A DNA stretch of 13,613 nt from Prevotellaceae bacterium (GTDB lineage Bacteria; Bacteroidota; Bacteroidia; Bacteroidales; UBA932): positions 1 to 13,613 of the forward strand of contig JAIRLT010000255.1 in the NCBI GenBank assembly GCA_031259225.1, read 5' to 3'. The position numbers were made by a program, and so were the translations under genes. Within the stretch, counting starts at the first letter, position 1, and each line of letters opens with the position of its first letter. The notes below the pieces were generated by a model. It saw only the letters and a program-made list of their open reading frames with translations. It searched no databases and was not told the origin of the DNA. Below are positions 8,756-13,613 of this stretch, in pieces.

Positions 8756-8948
8756 CAACCTCCGTAGTTATGAAAACAAAATGCGTGTATAAATTATTGT
8801 ACGCTACTTTCATTTTAATAAGGTAACAAGGTTTGTTGTTTATATTATCTTTACCTGCTACTGAGGTGTTTTGTTATTTGAATAAGGTGAAAAAAGGTTT
8901 TATAGCTCTCTCATGACTTACGACTTATGACTTACGACTTATGACTTA
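8705..8948. repeat. Perfect 33-bp inverted repeat around the rlmH-kinase gap
   Basis: Bases 8705-8737 (TAAGTCA and TAAGTCG alternating, ending TAAGT) are the exact reverse complement of 8916-8948. The arms enclose 178 bases (8738-8915) with no gene and no convincing promoter on either strand. A transcript running from rlmH into the kinase would contain both arms and could form a 33-bp stem. That stem would cover the rlmH stop on one side and approach the kinase ribosome binding region on the other. No target-site duplication is evident outside the arms. Confidence 0.85.
8914..8948. repeat. Heptamer array TGACTTA/CGACTTA, 5 units, at the rlmH 3' end
   Basis: Units TGACTTA, CGACTTA, TGACTTA, CGACTTA, TGACTTA, in the opposite orientation to the array at 8700-8755. 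The last three bases (8946-8948, TTA) are the rlmH stop codon TAA, so the array abuts and includes the end of the gene. Confidence 0.9.
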
Positions 8949-9419
8949 TTTATGGTGATACGGTTCCCCTTTAATAATCGTAAACGCGCGATATAACTGT
9001 TCCGTAAAAACCAGCCGCACCATTTGGTGCGGGAACGTCAGCCGCGAAAGTGAAATTTTCCCTGTGGCTTTGCGGTATGCCTCCTCTGAAAACCCGTAGG
9101 CGCCGCCAATGGCAAATACCAACGACTTGGAGCTATACAGCATTTTTTGCCGGATAAATTCCGCCATTTCTTCCGATGAAAAAACCGTCCCGTTTTCGTC
9201 CAATAAAAACAATTCATCTGTTTCGGATAGCTGTGATAATAAGTTTTTCCCTTCCTGTTGTTTCAACTGTTCCACCGGTAATGATTTTGCATTCCTGGCG
9301 TCCGGCAATTCTTTGCGCGTATAATTCACGTAGCGCTGCAAGCGTTTTTCATATATTTCCAAGCCTTCCTGCAAATAGCTGTCAGTGGTTTTTCCTGTGG
9401 CAATTAACGCTATTTTCAT
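8946..9419 (-). CDS. rlmH: 23S rRNA (pseudouridine1915-N3)-methyltransferase RlmH
   Basis: SPOUT-class enzyme that uses S-adenosylmethionine to methylate N3 of pseudouridine 1915 in helix 69 of 23S rRNA, on assembled ribosomes in the cytoplasm. The start chosen is the ATG at 9419-9417, giving MKIALIATGKT and 157 residues, the usual family length. A longer frame from 9461 would add 14 residues that overlap the upstream gene. Family marks are FLLDENGTVFSS, the glycine-rich loop FAIGGAYGFSEE, LSRLTFPHQMVR, and the C-terminal TEQLYRAFTIIKGEPYHHK. The start overlaps the stop of the LysM gene as ATGA (9416-9419), which implies translational coupling. The TAA stop is supplied by the edge of a heptamer array. 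Confidence 0.96.
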   Translation of the reverse strand: MKIALIATGKTTDSYLQEGLEIYEKRLQRYVNYTRKELPDARNAKSLPVEQLKQQEGKNLLSQLSETDELFLLDENGTVFSSEEMAEFIRQKMLYSSKSLVFAIGGAYGFSEEAYRKATGKISLSRLTFPHQMVRLVFTEQLYRAFTIIKGEPYHHK

Positions 9420-11287
9420 TGCTTCTCGATGCTGTAACCGGGCGTGTAGCGTATCAAACACGATTCTACATTGACCAAACCGTTAGCGGAATTCCCGTTA
9501 TACTTAAACCGGTACTTTGTCTGCAACAATTGCGGGTTATAGGCAGGCAAATAATCTTCAAAATTTTTTCCATAGCGCATGATTGCCCGGAGGAAATAAT
9601 CAAACGTATCGTAGCCTTGAAAAGCGTACTGGGAGGGGTCGGTTTTATACTTTTCATAAAATCCGGCTACAAATTTTTGTACCCGTTCGGCAGAATAGTC
9701 CACGAAAAACGGCACCACCAAATGCAAATTCAGTGTATGCAGGTATTTTATATCCACCGTTTCAAAATTGCGCCAGCGTTCCGTGCCGTACAACGTAATG
9801 TTATAGCGGTTACGAAAGGTAAACAGGTATAAATTCGCCGCAATATCGGAAACCAGCGCATCATCGTGGGAGGCGACCAGCACACAATTCATTTTGTCTT
9901 CCACTAATAATTTTTCCAGCGTATCCCGCACGGCAGCGCCTTTCACTACTTGGTGCGCAAGCATTTTTACGCTGTCCATCCTTTCACCCAATAAATGTTT
10001 ATACTCTTGCATCAGCAAGGCTTCCCTGCCGTCTTCATGGTATATCAGGATAATATTCGCCTGTTTTTGCGCAAGCACATGGTCGGTCAATTTCTTCTGC
10101 CGGCAGTAAGCCGGCGGGCTTAATTGCCATACATACGGGTTATCAATGGTCTGCTCTTCCGTATGAGGATCCAGCGGCGACACTATTTTAATGCGGTATT
10201 CTTTGGCTAACTGCGCCACCGGTTTAAAATTGTCGGCATAGACCGGTCCGATAATAATATCCTGCTGCTGCAAAACGCCCCGCTGCAACAAGGCTTCCAC
10301 GTCTTTGTCATAAAAACTGTCGTATACCGAAAGTTCCAGCGACAACCCTTCCTGCTTCAAGTTTTCAATAGCCAGCAATGCACCTTCGTAAAACGAAAAA
10401 AAGTTCTCCGGGCTTTTCGACCTTGCCGTCAAGGTATCATCCATATCGCGCAACAGCGGTAGCAGCAAAGCCACCTTGACGGTTCCCGTAAACGGCTGCG
10501 CCGGCAGCCCGGCAGGAGCGGCTTCCAAATCCCGGTAAACCGGCGTTTCCACAAGCGCATGCAATTGCAATATTGCCCCGGTTTGCAGTTCTTCATTCAC
10601 AAAGGCGGTGGGATTTAGCCGGCGCAGTTCCTGCACGGTGGTATGGTATCTTTTGGCAATCCCCCACAGGGTTTCTTGGGGCTGTACCGTATAATATAAC
10701 GACGTATCCGCATACAATGCTTCCTGCATTCCCGTAACGTCGCGGGCGGAAGCCGTATCAGCTACGGCGCCCGTGATCTTTTCACCCGCTGCCGGGGGTA
10801 TTTGTAACAGCGTTCCGGGTTGCAGTTTCCCTTTAAAAAATGCTTCCGGGTTTAGTTGCTGTAGCGTGGCTGCCGGCACTTCGTACTTGTCGGCAATATC
10901 CGGTAATGTTTCGCCGGGTTTCACCAAATGATACGCCGGTCTTGCTGATACTTTCGCCGGTTCTTTTGCGGGCTCTTTCGCGGGCGCTCCCGATGTGGGC
11001 GCAGGAGGCGCGGACAGCTCCGAAGCAAGTACCGGTATCCTGATACTTTGCCCTTCTTTTAATCCGCCGGAAAGGTCGGGATTATTTTCCGTGAGCTGTT
11101 GAATGGTTACCCCGTATGCCTTGCTTAATGAATAAAGCGTTTGTCCTTTTTGCACCACATGGATGTAATACACTTTCCCATTGATGCGGGTTTTTTCCGT
11201 AGATTTCTGTACGGGAACCTGCGCATGGGAAACCGCGCAAAACGCCGCCAGTAAAAGCGCACAAATTATTTTCGATGACTTTTTCAT
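9416..11287 (-). CDS. Secreted protein with three LysM domains and a type 1 periplasmic-binding fold
   Basis: The 623-residue product begins with a signal peptide (MKKSSKIICALLLAAFCAVSHA, likely cut before Gln23, which is not a lipobox). Three LysM domains follow at about 41-86, 118-164 and 198-243; each has a V-x-x-GETL-like start (QKGQTLYSLSKAYGV, KPGETLPDIADKY, QPQETLWGIAKRY) and a P-rich end. A low-complexity APAKEPAKEPAK linker lies between the first two. Residues about 268-612 resemble an ABC-type or LppC-like substrate-binding fold (KVALLLPLL, DIIIGPVYADN, FQGYDTFDYFLRAIM). LysM domains bind peptidoglycan, so the protein probably sits in the periplasm on the cell wall; the ligand of the binding fold is unknown. 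It starts 21 bases after the purC stop and its own stop overlaps rlmH, so the three genes are probably one transcript. Confidence 0.92.
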   Translation of the reverse strand: MKKSSKIICALLLAAFCAVSHAQVPVQKSTEKTRINGKVYYIHVVQKGQTLYSLSKAYGVTIQQLTENNPDLSGGLKEGQSIRIPVLASELSAPPAPTSGAPAKEPAKEPAKVSARPAYHLVKPGETLPDIADKYEVPAATLQQLNPEAFFKGKLQPGTLLQIPPAAGEKITGAVADTASARDVTGMQEALYADTSLYYTVQPQETLWGIAKRYHTTVQELRRLNPTAFVNEELQTGAILQLHALVETPVYRDLEAAPAGLPAQPFTGTVKVALLLPLLRDMDDTLTARSKSPENFFSFYEGALLAIENLKQEGLSLELSVYDSFYDKDVEALLQRGVLQQQDIIIGPVYADNFKPVAQLAKEYRIKIVSPLDPHTEEQTIDNPYVWQLSPPAYCRQKKLTDHVLAQKQANIILIYHEDGREALLMQEYKHLLGERMDSVKMLAHQVVKGAAVRDTLEKLLVEDKMNCVLVASHDDALVSDIAANLYLFTFRNRYNITLYGTERWRNFETVDIKYLHTLNLHLVVPFFVDYSAERVQKFVAGFYEKYKTDPSQYAFQGYDTFDYFLRAIMRYGKNFEDYLPAYNPQLLQTKYRFKYNGNSANGLVNVESCLIRYTPGYSIEKQ

Positions 11288-11308
11288 CTGGATGGGATAT
11301 TAAGTTTA

Positions 11309-12262
11309 TTACAGCAGCCGCGCCAATAAATTGGATACGTTCATTTCCATACGTTCGTAAATATCGCCGGTATAAGGCGTACGGACGAACGGTAAACCGG
11401 TTATTTTTTCATACAATTCCACGTAACGGGCGGTAATGCCGGCAACAATTTCTTCGGTCATTTCCGGTACCTGCTGGTCGGACTTCCCGCTGAAACCGTT
11501 TGCCATCAACCATTCGCGGACGAACTCTTTGGACAGTTGTTTTTGCGGTTCATTCTTCGCCAACCGTTCGGCATAGCCTTCCGCATAGAAATAGCGCGAA
11601 GAATCGGGCGTGTGGATTTCATCAATCAAATAAATTTTCCCGTCTTTTTTCCCAAATTCATACTTCGTATCGACCAACAGTAAACCTTGCTGTGCCGCCA
11701 TTTCCGTGCCGCGCCGGAACAATGCCAACGAATATTTTTCCAATTGCGCATATTCCTCTTCACCGACGATGCCCCGCGAAATAATTTGTTCGCGCGAGAT
11801 ATCTTCATCGTGCAAACCTTGCGCTGCTTTGGTTGTCGGCGTGATGACCGGTTGCGGGAATGCCTCGTGTTCTTTCATGCCCTCGGGCAGCGGCACGCCG
11901 CAGATTTCGCGGGCGCCGTCCCGGTAGGCGCGCCACGCACTGCCGCTGAGGTAGCCGCGCACAATCATTTCTACGGCAAACGGCTCGCAACGGTATCCGA
12001 CTGTCGCCATCGGGTCTGGCGAGGCAATGCGCCAGTTGGGAACAATATCCTCCGTTGCCGCGAGGAACTTTGCGGCAATTTGGTTCAGCAGTTGCCCTTT
12101 ATAAGGAATGCCTTCCGGCAAGACCACATCAAAAGCGGAAATACGGTCGGTTACAATCATCACCAAATATTTGCCGTCAATAGTATATACATCGCGCACT
12201 TTGCCTATGTACTTGCCCGTCTGTTTCGGGAAATGGAAATTAGTTGCTGTTATTGCTTTCAT
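11309..12262 (-). CDS. purC: SAICAR synthase (phosphoribosylaminoimidazole-succinocarboxamide synthase)
   Basis: Purine biosynthesis enzyme that joins aspartate to CAIR using ATP to give SAICAR, in the cytoplasm. The 317-residue product carries the family motifs in order: GKVRDVY (20-26, nucleotide binding), DRISAFDV (39-46), EMIVRGYLSGSAW (98-110), ITPTTKA (140-146), LLLVDTKYEFG (194-204) and DEIHTPDSSRY (214-224). The length suits the longer form of the enzyme, and nothing essential appears to be missing. The start at 12262 gives MKAITATNF; its leader of about 90 nt contains a heptamer array and a REP-like remnant. It is the first gene of the probable purC-LysM-rlmH transcript. No purine riboswitch-like fold was recognised. 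Confidence 0.97.
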   Translation of the reverse strand: MKAITATNFHFPKQTGKYIGKVRDVYTIDGKYLVMIVTDRISAFDVVLPEGIPYKGQLLNQIAAKFLAATEDIVPNWRIASPDPMATVGYRCEPFAVEMIVRGYLSGSAWRAYRDGAREICGVPLPEGMKEHEAFPQPVITPTTKAAQGLHDEDISREQIISRGIVGEEEYAQLEKYSLALFRRGTEMAAQQGLLLVDTKYEFGKKDGKIYLIDEIHTPDSSRYFYAEGYAERLAKNEPQKQLSKEFVREWLMANGFSGKSDQQVPEMTEEIVAGITARYVELYEKITGLPFVRTPYTGDIYERMEMNVSNLLARLL

Positions 12263-12312
12263 TTATGTTGATTTATTTTTTCGCTTCGCTTGTAATGACA
12301 CGGGAACGGCAC

Positions 12313-12347
12313 GCTTAACGCTTAACCCTTAATGCTTAGTTCTAAAA
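12313..12347. repeat. Heptamer array in the purC leader (GCTTAAC family)
   Basis: Units GCTTAAC, GCTTAAC, CCTTAAT, GCTTAGT, TCTAAAA, head to tail. It lies between the purC -7 element and the purC start, so it is transcribed in the leader. Read on the minus strand it resembles the 5135-5168 array; both contain AGAACTAAG. Confidence 0.8.
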
Positions 12348-12355
12348 GGCGTGTA

Positions 12356-12363
12356 CAAAAATA
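12356..12363 (-). promoter_or_regulatory. Promoter -7 element of the purC operon
   Basis: TATTTTTG on the minus strand matches TAnnTTTG and lies 93 bases before the purC ATG. No good TTTG -33 element sits 18-21 bases upstream; only a GATTG is nearby. The call therefore rests on the -7 element and its place ahead of the operon. Confidence 0.55.
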
Positions 12364-12428
12364 CAAAAAATAATTCAATCCGGCGATTTTTGCAATGAAA
12401 TGGGTGTATTTCAAATTGTCGCATCGTC

Positions 12429-12711
12429 ATTGCTTCGGGCTTCGCCCTCATAAAGACGGGCGAGCGCCCCGTTAGGGGCGGGATGTTGGTAGGAAAAACG
12501 CGCTCCCCTGCCTTTCGCGCGGAGCAATGCCGGTGCATAGCGGAGCGCCTCTGCGCCGCGCGATATGCCGGACATTCCGCCTCGCATCTACCAACATACA
12601 GCCCCTGACGGGGCTTTTCGTTTGATACAATCACGCAGGGTGGTGCGCGTGGCGCGCAGCCATTTTCAACTTTCAACTAAACTGGATTGCTTCGGGCTCC
12701 GCCCTCGCAAT
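12429..12711. repeat. Pair of REP-like hairpin sequences inside the element
   Basis: ATTGCTTCGGGCTTCGCCCTC at 12429-12449 recurs in the same orientation at 12686-12706 with one mismatch. The right copy is a complete hairpin: ATTGC (12686-12690) pairs with GCAAT (12707-12711), and GGGC (12694-12697) with GCCC (12701-12704). The left copy keeps only the inner stem. A further relic of the same kind of sequence, TTCGCTTCGCTTGTAATGAC, lies in the purC leader at about 12281-12300. Confidence 0.7.
12466..12614. repeat. Nested 149-bp palindromic repeat
   Basis: The 27-bp ends 12466-12492 and 12588-12614 are inverted repeats matching at 24 of 27 positions. Each end holds a small palindrome (GCCCCGTTAGGGGC on the left, GCCCCTGACGGGGC on the right) followed inward by TGTTGGTAG or its complement. 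The 95-bp core is GC-rich. The unit looks like a separate repeat family that inserted into, or was captured by, the MITE-like element. Similar palindromic repeats occur between genes in other Bacteroidota, as I recall. Confidence 0.65.
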
Positions 12712-12789
12712 GACGACTACGATAAGCCGAGCTTGCGACAATTTGAAATGCACCCAATGAAATAAATAAACGCTTATCTAAAAAGCAAC

Positions 12790-12824
12790 AGCCGCCCCAA
12801 TGCTGTAAGGCGGCTCCCTTTTTT
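12790..12824 (+). terminator. Intrinsic terminator-like hairpin
   Basis: AGCCGCC (12790-12796) pairs with GGCGGCT (12809-12815) around a 12-base loop, followed by CCC and six T residues (12819-12824). There is no plus-strand gene upstream for it to end. It may act in both directions (a T-rich run also follows on the minus side after a short gap) or insulate hicAB from upstream transcription. Confidence 0.65.
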
Positions 12825-12852
12825 ACTGTTCCACGAAAAAAACCACAAAAAA

Positions 12853-12884
12853 TTTGTAAGGCAGTAGAAAAACCGTTATCTTTG
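12853..12884 (+). promoter_or_regulatory. Bacteroidota-type promoter of hicAB
   Basis: TTTG (12853-12856) and TATCTTTG (12877-12884) are separated by 20 bases, an ideal -33/-7 pair. The -33 element lies inside the short palindrome ACAAA-AAA-TTTGT (12845-12857), a possible operator for the HicB repressor, though it is AT-rich and could be chance. The start would be about 25 bases before the hicA ATG. AGAGG at 12906-12910 sits just before the ATG. Confidence 0.85.
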
Positions 12885-12913
12885 TGCTGGAATTAATCAA
12901 GGAATAGAGGTAA

Positions 12914-13102
12914 ATGAAAACATCAGAGGCGACAAGGAAATTAGCGAAAGCCGGATGTTATTTTGTAGAACACGGGAAGGAGCACGACTGCTGGTATAGC
13001 CCGGTCACGGGGAAACGCTTCAGACTCCCGCGCCATGCCTCACAGGAACTCGCCACAGGAACCAAGAAAAGTATTGAAAAATTAGCAGGGGTTATATTAT
13101 AG
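12914..13102 (+). CDS. hicA: HicA-family mRNA interferase toxin
   Basis: The 62-residue product fits the HicA (YcfA-like) family, small toxins with a double-stranded-RNA-binding fold that cut mRNA and stop growth until HicB neutralises them. Family features seen: a first helix (MKTSEATRKLAKAG), then a His-containing segment KEHDCWYSP with His24 in the catalytic position, RFRLPRH, and the ending QELATGTKKSIEKLAGV. Length is typical and the frame is intact. It is followed after 22 bases by hicB, and both follow one promoter, so the toxin comes first in the operon, the usual hicAB order. Confidence 0.92.
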   Translation: MKTSEATRKLAKAGCYFVEHGKEHDCWYSPVTGKRFRLPRHASQELATGTKKSIEKLAGVIL

Positions 13103-13124
13103 CCTCCGAAAAAAATAAAACTTT

Positions 13125-13541
13125 ATGAAACAGCTAAAAGTAAAAGTCATTGTAGAAAGAGGCAGCGACGGAAAATATAGCGCCTACATGGATTACTACA
13201 AATTGGATTTCGGACTCTCCGGGTTTGGCGACACCGCCAAAGCCGCTATGGCAGATTTTCACGAAGCCTTCGAGCAGGAAAAAAGAATGTGTGCGGCAGA
13301 GGGGAAGCAGCCGCCCGAGCTGGAATTTGACATACGGTATGATATGTCTTCGTTTTTGGATTATTTTGCAGGGATTTTATCCAAATCGGGGATAGAAAAA
13401 ATAACGGGTATCAATCAAAAACAGCTTTGGCACTATTCATCCGGCAACCGCAAGCCGAAATCTCAAACGGTGCATAAAATACAGGAGCGGTTACACCATT
13501 TTGGAAAGGAACTGCAACAATTGAAGTTTACGACCGATTAG
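13125..13541 (+). CDS. hicB: HicB-family antitoxin with C-terminal helix-turn-helix
   Basis: The 138-residue product should bind and block HicA and repress the operon. Residues 1-80 show the HicB partial RNase-H-like fold: KVKVIVERGSDGKYSAYM strands, then GLSGFGDTAKAAMADFHEAFEQE. Residues about 83-124 (LSKSGIEKITGINQKQLWHYSSGNRKPKS) form an Xre-like helix-turn-helix for DNA binding. The start ATG at 13125 follows an A-rich stretch without a clear Shine-Dalgarno, as is usual in this phylum. The gene is complete. Confidence 0.92.
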   Translation: MKQLKVKVIVERGSDGKYSAYMDYYKLDFGLSGFGDTAKAAMADFHEAFEQEKRMCAAEGKQPPELEFDIRYDMSSFLDYFAGILSKSGIEKITGINQKQLWHYSSGNRKPKSQTVHKIQERLHHFGKELQQLKFTTD

Positions 13542-13613
13542 CTGCCGTTTTCCATTATTTAAAAAGCCGGAGCCGCCCAATGTAAGTTTGCATTTGTTAT
13601 TAAAATGAAATAT
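13542..13613. other. Right-edge intergenic sequence, no gene assigned
   Basis: This stretch holds GCCGCCCAATGTAA at 13572-13585, resembling GCCGCCCCAATGCTGTAA at 12791-12808 in the hairpin upstream of hicAB. TAAGTTTG at 13583-13590 matches TAnnTTTG but lacks a -33 partner. An ATG at 13605 has only three codons before the edge, too few to judge. Confidence 0.5.

Larger units (their letters stand above)
12401..12756. mobile_element. MITE-like non-coding element, 356 bp
   Basis: Terminal inverted repeats of 23 bp (12401-12423 and 12734-12756) match at 22 of 23 positions; each begins TGGGTG at its outer end. Immediately outside both ends is the same 6-bp sequence ATGAAA (12395-12400 and 12757-12762), as expected for a target-site duplication. 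The arms resume inside with TCGTCATTGC (12424-12433) pairing with 12707-12716. No convincing gene is inside; the short open frames are GC-rich palindrome artefacts. It sits about 30 bases upstream of the purC -7 element and about 100 bases before the hicA promoter. The transposase family that could move it is not known from this window. Confidence 0.7.

Noticed and set aside
8832..8853. Possible plus-strand promoter, TTTG and TATCTTTA
   Set aside because: Spacing is only about 10 bases, the last base of the -7 element is wrong, and no plus-strand gene follows.
8700..8948. CRISPR array
   Set aside because: Units are 7 bp, contiguous and without spacers.
9419..9461. A 14-residue longer start for rlmH
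   Set aside because: It lies inside the end of the LysM gene; the inner ATG gives the normal family N-terminus and an ATGA overlap.
12329..12765. Open frames of 115 residues (minus) and 66 residues (plus) over the repeat region
   Set aside because: They run through inverted repeats and palindromes, have no recognisable domain, and have compositions typical of GC-rich repeats.
13583..13613. Promoter and start of a further gene at the right edge
   Set aside because: TAAGTTTG has no -33 partner and only three codons follow the ATG at 13605.

Overview
The window looks like a chromosomal segment of a member of the Bacteroidota, probably Bacteroidia. Three TAnnTTTG promoter -7 elements are visible, two of them paired with a TTTG -33 element, which is the promoter type of that phylum. 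The genes also fit: a very long secreted Ig-like repeat protein, a LysM plus periplasmic-binding-fold protein next to purC, and an NtrY-like membrane kinase. I cannot name the genus.

Layout. Bases 1-4792 (minus) hold the first 1597 codons of a giant secreted protein made of about 16 Ig-like modules; its C-terminus lies beyond the left edge. A 446-bp gap (4793-5238) carries its promoter and four arrays of 7- or 8-bp tandem repeats. Next comes a 1150-residue sensor histidine kinase (5239-8691, minus). A 254-bp gap follows, bounded by a perfect 33-bp inverted repeat built from heptamer arrays. Then comes a minus-strand gene group read as purC, then the LysM/binding-fold lipid-free secreted protein, then rlmH. 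The last two overlap by ATGA. purC has a -7 element and another heptamer array in its leader. Bases 12401-12756 look like a 356-bp MITE-like element with 23-bp terminal inverted repeats and a 6-bp direct repeat at its edges. A nested 149-bp palindromic repeat and REP-like hairpins lie inside it. A terminator-like hairpin and a clean Bacteroidota promoter then lead into a hicA-hicB toxin-antitoxin pair on the plus strand (12914-13541).

How the parts work together. purC (purine synthesis) and rlmH (ribosome modification) are housekeeping genes, and the LysM protein is probably an envelope protein carried on the same transcript. The kinase may be read through from rlmH or have an unseen promoter; no response regulator is present. 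The giant Ig-like protein is probably an exported surface protein or adhesin. The most unusual aspect is the non-coding DNA. The long gaps hold heptamer or octamer arrays, several in pairs of alternating units. Two arrays run into coding ends and contain the stop codons of the kinase and rlmH, and one lies directly before the kinase start codon.
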